NCBI RefSeq assembly: GCF_014873915.1
Contig: NZ_JADBEJ010000004.1
Coordinates: 248,001 to 312,000, forward strand
Direction: 5' to 3'
Source of the DNA: Amycolatopsis roodepoortensis
GTDB taxonomy: Bacteria > Actinomycetota > Actinomycetes > Mycobacteriales > Pseudonocardiaceae
Length of the DNA: 64,000 nt
Shown here: piece after piece, positions 50,776-59,399 of the stretch
Numbering within the stretch: the first letter of the stretch is position 1
Layout: each line of letters begins with the position of its first letter
Notes under the pieces: model-generated
Told to the model about the DNA's origin: nothing
The model's input: only the letters and a program-made list of their open reading frames with translations
Databases searched by the model: none
Program-made: the position numbers and the translations under genes

Positions 50776-52757
50776 CGCAAGTAGTACCGGCCGCGGGCTG
50801 GGGCGGCGCGTTGCTCGGCCTGGCCGCCTCGCTTGTCCTCGCCCTGTACGGCTTCCGCGCACAACACCGCCCTGGCACGGTGAGAATCGGTCAGTTACGG
50901 GCTGCCTCCTCGGTGATGGCCGGTGGCGCGGTTCTGTCCATGGCGGCTCTCGAAACCGCTCTGCTGACCGACAACTTCGCGATGTCGTACGTCGCGGAGA
51001 CTCACGCGCGCGCGACCCCGCTGCTGTTCACGATCACCAGCGCGTGGTCCGGACTCGGCGGCAGTATCGTGCTGTGGACGCTGGTACTCGCCGGCTACAT
51101 CTTCGTCGCGGGCCGAAAGCTCACTGGGGCCGACGACCGGCTCGGGACAGGTGCGCTCGGCGTTATGGGACTGGTCGCCGCTTTCTTCTTCGGGATGGTG
51201 ACCACGGTCGCCAACCCGTTCAAGATCCTGGCCACTCCGCCCATCGACGGACCGGGCCCGAATCCCTTGCTGCGTAACGACATCATGGTGGCGATTCACC
51301 CGCCGCTGCTTTATCTCGGCTTCGTCGGCTTCACGGTGTCCTTCGCCTACGCGATGTCGGCGCTGGTGCTCCGGCGGGGCGGTGTCGACTGGCTGGTGCG
51401 GACCCGGCGGGCGAATCTCGTGGCCTGGACCTTTCTGACCGCGGGCCTGATCGTGGGCGCCTGGTGGTCGTACGAGGTCCTCGGCTGGGGCGGCTACTGG
51501 GCGTGGGACCCGGTGGAGAACGCCGCGCTGATCCCCTGGCTGGTGGCCACGGCGTTCATCCACTCCTCCGTGGTGCAGGTCAAACGCGGAATGTTGCAGG
51601 CATGGAATTTCGTGCTGGCACTCGCGACGTTCGCGCTCACCATCCTCGGCACGTTCCTCACCCGCTCGTCGGTGGTCGCGTCGGTGCACTCGTTCACACA
51701 GTCCGGTGTCGGCCCCGCCTTGCTCGGATTCCTCGTCGTGGTGCTGGTCGCCGGATTCACGCTGTTCGCACTGCGCGGCGAGGACATCGCCACGCGAACA
51801 CGATCCCTGCGACTCGGCAGTCGCGAGGGCATGTTCCTGGTGAACAACCTCTTGCTGTGCCTATTCGCCTTCGTCGTCCTGCTCGGCACGCTCTACCCGA
51901 TCTTCGTAGAAGCCCTCAACGGCGGACAGGTGTCGGTGGGGCGGCCGTTCTTCGACCGAATGGCCGTGCCGCTGTCGTTCGCGTTGCTCTTGGCGATGGG
52001 CGCGGGACCGTTCACGCCCTACCGCTGGGCGACGCCGGGTCTACTGTGGACACGGTTACGCGTACCGCTTCTGCTCGGAAGCGCGGCAGCCGCGGTCGCG
52101 ACAGCCGAAGGTCTCCGGTCGGTCGGCGCCGTCGCGGTGGTGCTCCTGGCGGTGACGATCGGCGCGGCGAGTATCCGGCAGCTGCTGGTCGCCTCGCCGA
52201 ACCGGCGGCCGCGAGGGTTGTGGCGGCTGGTCACCGGACAGCGCGCCTACTGGGGCGGGCAGCTCGCGCACATCGGTGTCGCCGTCGTCGCCGTGGCGAT
52301 CTCCGTCTCCGGCGCCACCACGAGCCGGGCCACCGTGACCCTCACGCCGGGAGGCACGGCGGAGTTCGCCGGCTACACCGTCACCCTCGACACCACCGAG
52401 CAGCACGTCGAGCCCGACCGGACGCTACGCGACGCACACCTCGTGTTCCGCGAAGACGGCCGAGTCGTATGGACGGCAGAGCCCCGGCTCGAGACCTTCG
52501 TGAACCAGCCACAGGCGGTCGGCACGCCGACCGTGTGGAGCACGGTGGGCCGGGACATCTACGTGGCGCTCGCCCAGCTCACGCCACAGAGCGTGACGGT
52601 GAGCCTCTACCGCTATCCGCTGATGTCGTGGCTCTGGGTCGGAGGGTTCATGATCGCCGTCGGCGGGCTCTGGGCGCTCACCGGACGGCGGCGTGGCCGC
52701 TTGGAGCACTTAGCGGCCGAGACGGCTCCCTCACAGAAGACGAAAGCCGATGCGTAG
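50772..52757 (+). CDS. ccmF: Cytochrome c heme lyase CcmF
   Basis: A 661-residue protein with about 15 helices. The WWD motif is LGWGGYWAWDPVENAALIPW; IHPPLLYLGFVGFTVSFAYA and HSSVVQVKRGMLQAWNFVLA precede and follow it with heme-ligand histidines, and LGTFLTRSSVVASVHSF is diagnostic. A periplasmic domain near residue 515-625 follows. CcmF attaches heme to apocytochrome c with CcmH. It is slightly long for CcmF. ATGA overlap with ccmE and an 8-bp overlap with ccmH. Confidence 0.95.
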   Translation: MTQVVPAAGWGGALLGLAASLVLALYGFRAQHRPGTVRIGQLRAASSVMAGGAVLSMAALETALLTDNFAMSYVAETHARATPLLFTITSAWSGLGGSIVLWTLVLAGYIFVAGRKLTGADDRLGTGALGVMGLVAAFFFGMVTTVANPFKILATPPIDGPGPNPLLRNDIMVAIHPPLLYLGFVGFTVSFAYAMSALVLRRGGVDWLVRTRRANLVAWTFLTAGLIVGAWWSYEVLGWGGYWAWDPVENAALIPWLVATAFIHSSVVQVKRGMLQAWNFVLALATFALTILGTFLTRSSVVASVHSFTQSGVGPALLGFLVVVLVAGFTLFALRGEDIATRTRSLRLGSREGMFLVNNLLLCLFAFVVLLGTLYPIFVEALNGGQVSVGRPFFDRMAVPLSFALLLAMGAGPFTPYRWATPGLLWTRLRVPLLLGSAAAAVATAEGLRSVGAVAVVLLAVTIGAASIRQLLVASPNRRPRGLWRLVTGQRAYWGGQLAHIGVAVVAVAISVSGATTSRATVTLTPGGTAEFAGYTVTLDTTEQHVEPDRTLRDAHLVFREDGRVVWTAEPRLETFVNQPQAVGTPTVWSTVGRDIYVALAQLTPQSVTVSLYRYPLMSWLWVGGFMIAVGGLWALTGRRRGRLEHLAAETAPSQKTKADA

Positions 52758-53226
52758 CCGAGTCGTGAGTCTCGCCTGCATCGCCGGCGTGCTCATCCTG
52801 CTGGGCATCGTGACGGCCCAGCTGATGAGCACCGGCGGGCGGGAAGACCGAGCCTACGAACTCGAGCAACGGCTGCGTTGCCCGGTGTGCAAGAGCGTCT
52901 CGATCGCCGAGTCACCCTCCGAAACCGCCACCGCGATGCGGCAGGTCGTGCAGGAGCAGGTCGCCGCAGGCCGCAGTGAGGAGGAAATCGTCGGCTTCTT
53001 CCGCTCCCGGTACGGCGACTGGGTTCTGCTCGACCCGCCCGCCCACGGCCCGACGCTACTGCTGTGGCTCCTGCCTGTGGCAGGCGTGCTTGCGGGCGCC
53101 GCTGGGCTCGGCATCTTCCTGCGACGTCGCCAAGTGGTCCTCGTCGTACCGGAGGACCAGCGCGATCGGATCGCACAAGCCCTGGAGCGAACACGTGACC
53201 GATACCGTCGTGAGGATCTCCTGTGA
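52750..53226 (+). CDS. ccmH: Apocytochrome thiol reductase CcmH
   Basis: A 158-residue protein: N-terminal helix, then YELEQRLRCPVCKSVSIAES with the CxxC pair Cys44/Cys47, the three-helix bundle (ATAMRQVVQEQVAAGRSEEE, FFRSRYGDWVLLDPP), and a second helix (LLLWLLPVAGVLAGAAGLGI). This is standard CcmH, which keeps the CxxCH cysteines reduced for CcmF. GTGA overlap with the following gene. Confidence 0.94.
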   Translation: MRSRVVSLACIAGVLILLGIVTAQLMSTGGREDRAYELEQRLRCPVCKSVSIAESPSETATAMRQVVQEQVAAGRSEEEIVGFFRSRYGDWVLLDPPAHGPTLLLWLLPVAGVLAGAAGLGIFLRRRQVVLVVPEDQRDRIAQALERTRDRYRREDLL

Positions 53227-53777
53227 CTCGTGAACGAGAACGCCTCGAGGAAGAGCGCGAGCAAGCGCTCCGGGATCTGCTGGCGCTGGAGGTGCAGATC
53301 CGCACCGGCGAGGTCCCGGTCGAGGCCGGGCAACGGCTGCGCACGGAGTACGAACGAGCCGCCGCGGACGCGATGGCTCGGCTCGACGGGCTCGATAAGC
53401 CCGGTACCCACACACCGTCCCGGGTCAGTGTCGCCCGGACGCTCGCCTACGTCGTCACCGTACTGGTCGCAGGGCTCGCCGCGGCCGTCGTCCTCCCCGG
53501 GTCAGTCCAGCCCAGGCCGGCGAACGGCTTCGTGACCGGCAACGAGGTCACGCAGAGCAGCGTGGTCCCGTCGCCTTTGCCCACCGGCGGCGATGCGGCG
53601 GGAACGGCCCTGTGGATGAGGGCCAACGTCGAACTGTTCGGTCGCAACGATCCGGCTGCGGCCCTCCGTACCCTCGAGCAACTCCAAACGCGGCCCGACC
53701 TGCTCCCGGAAACCCGCCGGGACGTCGAAGCCCTGATCGCCACCGCTCGCCGCGAACTCGACAGGAACGGCCGATGA
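53223..53777 (+). CDS. CcmI-like protein
   Basis: A 184-residue protein in the usual CcmI position. The soluble N-terminus (ERLEEEREQALRDLLALEVQ, EAGQRLRTEYERAAADAMAR) resembles the coiled-coil loop of CcmI. One transmembrane segment follows (TLAYVVTVLVAGLAAAVVLP), then a short TPR-like tail (WMRANVELFGRNDPAAALRT, LEQLQTRPDLLPETRRD). CcmI presents apocytochromes to CcmF/CcmH. It is much shorter than proteobacterial CcmI. GTG start. Confidence 0.7.
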   Translation: MTRERERLEEEREQALRDLLALEVQIRTGEVPVEAGQRLRTEYERAAADAMARLDGLDKPGTHTPSRVSVARTLAYVVTVLVAGLAAAVVLPGSVQPRPANGFVTGNEVTQSSVVPSPLPTGGDAAGTALWMRANVELFGRNDPAAALRTLEQLQTRPDLLPETRRDVEALIATARRELDRNGR

Positions 53778-54394
53778 GCACCGAATCCGCCGATCCCCGT
53801 ACTTCGACGATGCGATGGCTGCGCTGGGTGGCCCTCGCCGCAGCCATCGCCGCGGTCGTCGTCGGCGCATTGCTCGGCACCCGCCTCGGCAAGGACCCGA
53901 CGCTGGTCGATACCCCGTTGATCGGCAAGCCCGCGCCTGAGCTCTCGTTGCCGTACCTGGAACACGAGGGCGAACTGGACCTCGCGTCGCTACGCGGCCG
54001 AATCGTCGTCATCAACTTCTGGGCGTCGTGGTGCGTCCCCTGCCGTGAAGAGCAACCGACCCTCGTGGCGGCAGCAGACGCGTACGGCGAGGCGGGAGTG
54101 ACCTTCGTCGGGATCAGCTATCAGGATCAGCGCAAACCCGCGATCGGGTTCCTCGACGAACTCGGCCGCGGCAAGGGCTACCAGTACGTCAACGATCCTG
54201 GTTCTCGCGCCGCCATGGACTTCGGTGTCATCGGCATCCCGGAAACGTTCTTCCTCGACCGGACCGGGACTATCGTCGCCAAGATCACCGGACCGACCGA
54301 TCCACCGCTGCTCGCGAGCACGCTCGACGACATCCAGGCGGGCCGCCAGCCGCGGTCCCGCACGGACGGACCCGTCCAGTCCGAGCCGTCCTAA
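53774..54394 (+). CDS. ccmG: CcmG/ResA-type membrane-anchored thioredoxin
   Basis: A 206-residue protein: one signal-anchor helix (LAAAIAAVVVGALLG) and a TlpA/ResA thioredoxin domain with active site WCVPC (Cys87, Cys90) in VINFWASWCVPCREEQP, and the cis-proline region FGVIGIPETFFLDRTG. It reduces CcmH or apocytochrome cysteines with electrons from CcdA. ATGA overlap with the CcmI-like gene; last gene of the ccm operon. Its stop overlaps the convergent Lgt-like gene by four bases. Confidence 0.93.
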   Translation: MSTESADPRTSTMRWLRWVALAAAIAAVVVGALLGTRLGKDPTLVDTPLIGKPAPELSLPYLEHEGELDLASLRGRIVVINFWASWCVPCREEQPTLVAAADAYGEAGVTFVGISYQDQRKPAIGFLDELGRGKGYQYVNDPGSRAAMDFGVIGIPETFFLDRTGTIVAKITGPTDPPLLASTLDDIQAGRQPRSRTDGPVQSEPS

Positions 54395-55677
54395 CCCACC
54401 GCCAGAATGATCGCCACCGCGAGCACCAGCACGCACACGGCCATCGTCACGGCACGGCCGACCGCGGTTCGCGAATCGTTGCGCAACGGGAACAGGAGCT
54501 GCCGGGCGAACGTATAAGCCGCGACCGCGCCCGCGAAGATCATCCCGCCGACCGCAGGCTCGCCACCGAGCACGAGACTCAGCGTGACGATTCCGAGAAC
54601 CAGCGCGACGGCCGCCTCGACGAGCTGGACCGGGAGCCTGCGAACTCCCAACCTCCGATCGGAAGACCACAAGCCCCATCGGGAAGTCGTCGGTCGTCCC
54701 GCACAGCATCCGGTGAGAAAGCAGCCAGGCCGGCCTACGGCCATGCCGAGGAAGATGCCCGGCGTCGTCAAGTCCAGGAGTCTCCCCATCGGGATGCCCA
54801 CCGCCACGGCACCCAACGCCACCACGGCCAGCGCGACGAGAAGAAAGCCTTGAATACACGCACCGGAGTTCATGAACGTGCGTGGATGCCGTCGATGCAA
54901 GGCGAGATACCACGCCTTCGCCCCGACGAACCCGAGCGCACAGCCGATGAGCGAGACGGCGAGCACCCCCACGACGCCATACCCGGACCGAGCAACCAGG
55001 ACCGCCTGGAGTACGAGCGCCACCACCGCGCCCAGTCCGACCAGCAACGGCCAGGACAGCAACCGCACACCTGGGCCCTGTCCCAGGACGCCCGGCCGCG
55101 CGACCACGTCGACGACCCGCCTCGGCAGGTGCCTCGACGCGGCTGAGCCTCGTCCCGCCGCAGTGTCCGGCCTCGCCGTGACTCGCCAGCTGCCCGGGTT
55201 GACGCCCGGCACCTTCGTCGTGAGGGCCGTCCGTCCGCTACCCGGGATGATCTCGACACGCTCGATCACGTCGAACCGGTCGCCGGGGCCCGGCTTACCC
55301 ATGACATCGGTCCTCACTCCGGTGAATCGGATCACCGCCGGATAAGGGGCACCGGAACCAGGGGCATCGAACCAGTAGGTGGCCGCGACTCCGTGTGGCA
55401 GCACCTCCGCGGCGACGCCGTCCATGCATCCCACCGCCGCCGCGCGACCTTGTCCTGTGCGTCCGCCAGCCTCCGTCGGACCGGTTTCGGTCCTGGTTCG
55501 GACAGCCACTGGCGCGGATGGGGCAGGCCGTGGGCGGGCCAGTGCGGGCGGCAGGACGCCGTCGGTCCGCGCGGGACCCGCCGCCCGCTGTGTCGGCTCT
55601 GTGTGCTGCACCGGGCGGGTCGTGGTCTTCGCCGACTTGTTCCGAGCCTTTTTGCCCACAGCGACACACTTCCTCAC
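54391..55677 (-). CDS. Lgt-like prolipoprotein diacylglyceryl transferase with extra N-terminal domain
   Basis: A 428-residue protein. Residues 200-428 are a seven-helix Lgt-like domain (FVGAKAWYLALHRR, GIFLGMAVGRPGCFLTGCCA, VRRLPVQLVEAAVAL). Residues 1-75 are basic and Pro/Thr-rich, and residues 80-185 form a separate beta-rich domain (VAATYWFDAPGSGAPYPAVI, DRFDVIERVEIIPGSG) not found in ordinary Lgt. Key Lgt residues are only partly recognisable, so enzymatic activity is uncertain. The operator is 13 bp upstream of GTG 55677. It may modify the lipoproteins made by this regulon, such as the multicopper oxidase. Confidence 0.75.
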   Translation of the reverse strand: MRKCVAVGKKARNKSAKTTTRPVQHTEPTQRAAGPARTDGVLPPALARPRPAPSAPVAVRTRTETGPTEAGGRTGQGRAAAVGCMDGVAAEVLPHGVAATYWFDAPGSGAPYPAVIRFTGVRTDVMGKPGPGDRFDVIERVEIIPGSGRTALTTKVPGVNPGSWRVTARPDTAAGRGSAASRHLPRRVVDVVARPGVLGQGPGVRLLSWPLLVGLGAVVALVLQAVLVARSGYGVVGVLAVSLIGCALGFVGAKAWYLALHRRHPRTFMNSGACIQGFLLVALAVVALGAVAVGIPMGRLLDLTTPGIFLGMAVGRPGCFLTGCCAGRPTTSRWGLWSSDRRLGVRRLPVQLVEAAVALVLGIVTLSLVLGGEPAVGGMIFAGAVAAYTFARQLLFPLRNDSRTAVGRAVTMAVCVLVLAVAIILAVG

Positions 55678-55689
55678 AAGTCGACTAAC

Positions 55690-55706
55690 TACTATTCACA
55701 ATAGTA
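55690..55706. promoter_or_regulatory. BlaI-type operator, Lgt-like gene promoter
   Basis: A perfect TACTA-TTCACAA-TAGTA in an AT-rich gap between the end of lnt and the start of the Lgt-like gene, so the two same-strand genes have separate promoters. Confidence 0.8.
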
Positions 55707-57317
55707 CTAGCTCTCGTAGTGGTTCGTGTCGACCTTGCCTCGCCGCCGAAGAAACCCGGAAGCCGGCCACGCTGACGACCGGGACCTCACCCACAGGACC
55801 AGCGCAGCGGCAACGGCCCCTGTCGCCGTCGCGATCAGCACTTGCTCAGCCCAGGGCCCCAGCCGGTCGGCCATCGTGAGATCCCGTCGCAGCGGGACCG
55901 TGTCGATCAACGTCGTCGCGGTGAACTGGCTGGAAGCCCGGGCGACCGTGCCGTCAGGCCGGATGATGGCGCTGACCCCGCTGGTCGCGGCGACCAGCAC
56001 CGCGCGACCGTGCTCGACTGCCCGCAACCTGGCCATGGCGAGCTGCTGGTAGGTCATTTCGCTTCGTCCGTACCACGCGTTGTTGGTCGGCACGGTCAAC
56101 AGTTCAGCCCCCGCCCGGACGGCGTCGCGGCCCGCCTGGTCGTAAGCGACCTCGTAGCAGATCGATGCACCGACGACCGTCCCACCCAACCGCAATGCCG
56201 CCGGAATCCCGGTTCCCGGCGAGATGTCTTCGCCACTATCGGTAAAGGGAGTGACCAGCCGGGCGATCTCCCGCGCGGGCATGTACTCCCCGAACGGCAC
56301 CAGCCGCTGTTTCGCGTAGCGTTGCCCAGGTCCCTCGCCAGGTTGCCAGACGATGGCGATGTTCTGATTGCGTCCATCAGGCAGGCGCTCGAGTGCTCCG
56401 ACGAGCACTGGAACACCAAGTTCGTTCACCAGTTCGCCGAGCCGGTCTTCATCTGCAGGTATCCGCACCGCGGTCTCGGGCCAGACGACCAGGTCAGGCT
56501 TCGGGACCCGGCCTGCGCGCACCTGTTCGGCCAGCCGTCGAAACTCGGCGAAATGGTTGTCACGCAGTACATCTCGCTCGCCGAGCAGGGCCAGTCCGCG
56601 ATCCGGGGCATTGCCCTGCAGTACCGCGACCGTCCGGTCGCCCGCCTCCGCGTTGCCATCGACGCTTGCCCACGCCGCCATCCCGAGGACAACCGGCAGG
56701 ACCACAGCCAGCCCGGGCGCGATGAGGACACGGCGAAATCGCCATCCGATCTCTCGGGCACGCAGCACAAGTCGTGACAGCCCGAAGCCACAGAGCACCA
56801 CCGCGAATCCCACCAACGGAGCGCCACCGAAGGAAGCCAACGGCAAAAAGATCCCTTCAGGCTGCGTGAACCCGATACGTCCCCAGGGAAATCCCCCGAA
56901 CGGAAACCACATGCGCGGCGTCTCCATGGCTATGACCACCGCCGCCATCCAGCCGGTTCCCCACGGAAGGCGTTGAACTACCGCGGACAACCCGGCCGCG
57001 ACGGCGAAGTAGAGCGCCATCGTCGCGGACAACGCCAGCCAGGGCCACGGCCCGAAGTCCGCACCGAGGAAATCCTGCAACCAGGAGAGTTGTGGAACGA
57101 AGAACGCGAGTCCGAAAAGGAATCCGCGACCGGCGCCTTGCCGAAACCGGCAACCGTGCAAGGCCAGTCCGAGTACAGCGAACGCCACTGGCGCCAACCA
57201 CCACCAGGCCCGGGGGGCCAGGCTGAAGTAGAGGATCACTCCGGCGAGTACGGCCGGAACGCCTGAGCGCAGTGCGTACCGCAGCGTTCGAGCAAATCTC
57301 AGGTCTCGTCGCCACAC
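55707..57317 (-). CDS. lnt: Apolipoprotein N-acyltransferase
   Basis: A 536-residue protein: six to seven N-terminal helices, then a nitrilase-type domain. The catalytic triad is visible: Glu in DLVVWPETAVRIP, Lys/Glu region QRLVPFGEYMPAREIA, and Cys in VVGASICYEVAYDQAG. Lnt adds the third acyl chain to bacterial lipoproteins. GTG 57317 start just after the operator. It is probably an additional copy besides a housekeeping lnt, since it stands in an inducible cluster; that cannot be checked within the window. Confidence 0.92.
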   Translation of the reverse strand: MWRRDLRFARTLRYALRSGVPAVLAGVILYFSLAPRAWWWLAPVAFAVLGLALHGCRFRQGAGRGFLFGLAFFVPQLSWLQDFLGADFGPWPWLALSATMALYFAVAAGLSAVVQRLPWGTGWMAAVVIAMETPRMWFPFGGFPWGRIGFTQPEGIFLPLASFGGAPLVGFAVVLCGFGLSRLVLRAREIGWRFRRVLIAPGLAVVLPVVLGMAAWASVDGNAEAGDRTVAVLQGNAPDRGLALLGERDVLRDNHFAEFRRLAEQVRAGRVPKPDLVVWPETAVRIPADEDRLGELVNELGVPVLVGALERLPDGRNQNIAIVWQPGEGPGQRYAKQRLVPFGEYMPAREIARLVTPFTDSGEDISPGTGIPAALRLGGTVVGASICYEVAYDQAGRDAVRAGAELLTVPTNNAWYGRSEMTYQQLAMARLRAVEHGRAVLVAATSGVSAIIRPDGTVARASSQFTATTLIDTVPLRRDLTMADRLGPWAEQVLIATATGAVAAALVLWVRSRSSAWPASGFLRRRGKVDTNHYES

Positions 57318-57324
57318 ACGCTCA

Positions 57325-57341
57325 TACTACCGTGCATAGTA
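57325..57341. promoter_or_regulatory. BlaI-type operator, lnt promoter
   Basis: A perfect TACTA-CCGTGCA-TAGTA whose edge is only seven bases from the lnt GTG. The leader must therefore be very short or absent if the site overlaps the core promoter. Confidence 0.8.
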
Positions 57342-57371
57342 GTTTGTTACGAGCACAGCACCCAGCCGTAC

Positions 57372-58109
57372 TCACCGTTCGTCGCCGACCTCCGCGCCAC
57401 GATCCTTCAGCCACCGCAACGGGTCCGCCTTTCGACCACCAGGCTCCCAGACCTCAAAGTGCAGATGAGGCCCGGTCGAGATCCCCTTGTTGCCGACCTC
57501 GGCGATCACTTGCCCCGCCTCGACACGCTGCCCGACACGCACGCCGTAGTCGTTGATGTGGCCGTAAACGGTGATCGTTCCGTCGTCATGCCGAATGCGA
57601 ACCCACAACCCGAACCCACTGGCAGGCCCCGCGTCGATCACGATTCCCCGCATCGGAGTCCGGATGGGAGTGCCGATCTTGTTGGCGATATCCAGCCCAT
57701 AGTGAGTACTGCCCCACCGGGGACCGAAGTTCGAAGTGATCACGCCGATCACCGGCGGATACACCTTCTTCCGGGCAGCCTCTTCGGCCTGCTTGCGAGC
57801 CGCTTCTTCCTTCGCCGTTTTCTCGCGCGCCACCCTGTCCTGCCGGACGCGCTCGGCGGTCCGCAGGACCGCGACCTCATCCTGCTGAGGCCGCGCGACA
57901 ACCGGCAACAACATGCCGGCCGCAGAACTCCCGCCTCCGGCGGTCAGCGCCGCGTTCATCACCGGCTCCCGAGGAGGCGACGCGCCACCATCGTCGATTC
58001 CGGTTTGCGTCGCGGCCGCCGCGGCACCCGCACTGAGACCGAAGAGGAAGATTCCCGCGCGCCACGCCGTCCGAACGCGGACTCCAGTTCTGGAGTGATA
58101 GCCGGCCAC
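57372..58109 (-). CDS. M23-family peptidoglycan endopeptidase
   Basis: A 245-residue exported protein. N-terminal hydrophobic signal (AGIFLFGLSAGAAAAA), an Ala/Lys/Glu-rich coiled coil (ERVRQDRVAREKTAKEEAAR), then a LytM domain with the metal ligands of STHYGLDIAN (His, Asp) and GPHLHFEVWEPGG (HxH). All zinc ligands are present, so it should be active in cleaving peptidoglycan crosslinks. GTG start with GAGAGG. It fits the cell-wall theme of BlaI control. Confidence 0.9.
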   Translation of the reverse strand: MAGYHSRTGVRVRTAWRAGIFLFGLSAGAAAAATQTGIDDGGASPPREPVMNAALTAGGGSSAAGMLLPVVARPQQDEVAVLRTAERVRQDRVAREKTAKEEAARKQAEEAARKKVYPPVIGVITSNFGPRWGSTHYGLDIANKIGTPIRTPMRGIVIDAGPASGFGLWVRIRHDDGTITVYGHINDYGVRVGQRVEAGQVIAEVGNKGISTGPHLHFEVWEPGGRKADPLRWLKDRGAEVGDER

Positions 58110-58154
58110 GAAAGCACCTCTCGGTCGGGAACAAGCTCACCGCCGCGGCACGCT

Positions 58155-58171
58155 ACCACTATGGTTGATAG
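58155..58171. promoter_or_regulatory. BlaI-type operator, M23 peptidase promoter
   Basis: CACTA-TGGTTGA-TAGTA, one deviation in the left half, extended by flanking CTAC and GGTAG. It is 46 bp upstream of the minus-strand peptidase gene and about 140 bp upstream of the plus-strand membrane protein. Confidence 0.75.
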
Positions 58172-58242
58172 TAGGTAGTGAGCAAGGTCGCACACTTCGC
58201 GAATACGCCTGGCAAAGACGGTAAAACCGACCTCTTGCCGAT

Positions 58243-58295
58243 TACCCTCAGGGGGTATATCCTGGCCGCGCCAGATACCCTCCACCCGTATATCC
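58243..58295. promoter_or_regulatory. Tandem CsoR-like copper operators
   Basis: Two copies of TACCCT-N6-GTATATCC (58243-58262 and 58276-58295), 33 bp apart. The first contains a perfect dyad TACCC-N5-GGGTA like known CsoR/RcnR sites. The second copy ends at the ribosome site AAGGAGG of the following gene, so repressor binding would block transcription of 58308-59399. Confidence 0.6.
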
Positions 58296-58307
58296 AAGGA
58301 GGTACCG

Positions 58308-59399
58308 ATGGCTTCACAACAGACGATGTCCGCCAATCGGTCCACGTGGCGCACTTCACCGGGCGACCGCGCAGCGAGTACGCAGTGGGAGGACATCGGC
58401 GCCGCCCTGCTCGGCCTGTGGATCGTCATCGCCGTTTTCCTCGACGGCCGCGCGCACTGGCTCGGCTTGCCGGACTCCTTCTTCACTCCGTGGCACGGAG
58501 CTCTCTATGGCGGACTAACGGCGCTCGGCGGCTGGCTTGTCGTGATGGGCTGGCGGCGGCGGACGACTTCGGGGCTGTCCGCGGTCTTCGCGCCTCCTCG
58601 GGGATATGGCTGGGCACTGGTCGGGGCGGCCGTGTTCGCGGCGGGCGGTGCCGCGGACATGATCTGGCATGAGACCTTCGGTATCGAGGCGGGGATCGAC
58701 GCACTGCTGAGCCCGTCGCACCTCCTGCTGTTCGCGGGCGCGGGCCTGCTCCTTTCAGGCCCGGTGCTGGCCGCGCGAGCCAAGGAGAACGACCAGCCGA
58801 AGACACGACTTCTGCCGATTGTGGTCTCCGTTCTCGCGCTGTCAGCGGTGGCCGCGTTCGCGTTGAGCTTCCTGTCGGCGTTCCTCACCGATTCGCCCCT
58901 GCAAGCGGTGGGCGACTTCCCCGAAGGAACACCGGAACACGTCGCCACCGAATCGAGGGCGGTGGCCGGCCTCGGCAGCTTTGTCGTGACCTCACTGGTG
59001 ATCGTGCTGCCGTTGGTCTATCTGCTCCGCACCTGGCGGCTGCCTTTCGGTGTTGTGACCGTATTCGTCGTGACACACGCCGCCCTGGCATCCACTGTGG
59101 TCGATTTCGGCTTCACCGGGGCCTGGCCCATCGTCGCGGCCGCGGCCGCGGGCCTGATCGCCGACACAACGCTGGACTTCATGCGTCGATCGGGGGCCTC
59201 CTCGCGCGCCCTGGCCTTGGCGACGGCCGCCGTGATTCCCATCCTGCTGTGGTCGGCTTTGATGCTCACCCTGGAGTTGACGCGTGGGCTTCAGTGGTCT
59301 GCCGAACTGACCGGCGGCGTGGTCGTCGTGTCGGCGATGGTGTCGGTCGTGACAACCCTGCTCAGCGATCACCGAACGCCGGTCGCCACGACAAGGTAG
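58308..59399 (+). CDS. Multi-pass membrane protein under a CsoR-like operator
   Basis: A 363-residue protein with about nine hydrophobic helices and no named family that I recognise. Histidine/acidic residues sit at helix ends (TPWHGALYGG, DMIWHETFGIEAG, LLSPSHLLLF), as in metal-handling membrane proteins. The strong site AAGGAGG precedes ATG 58308. A role in copper tolerance or supply is suggested by the upstream operators and by the copper proteins on both sides. The 3' end overlaps the convergent methyltransferase gene by 31 bp. Confidence 0.7.
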   Translation: MASQQTMSANRSTWRTSPGDRAASTQWEDIGAALLGLWIVIAVFLDGRAHWLGLPDSFFTPWHGALYGGLTALGGWLVVMGWRRRTTSGLSAVFAPPRGYGWALVGAAVFAAGGAADMIWHETFGIEAGIDALLSPSHLLLFAGAGLLLSGPVLAARAKENDQPKTRLLPIVVSVLALSAVAAFALSFLSAFLTDSPLQAVGDFPEGTPEHVATESRAVAGLGSFVVTSLVIVLPLVYLLRTWRLPFGVVTVFVVTHAALASTVVDFGFTGAWPIVAAAAAGLIADTTLDFMRRSGASSRALALATAAVIPILLWSALMLTLELTRGLQWSAELTGGVVVVSAMVSVVTTLLSDHRTPVATTR

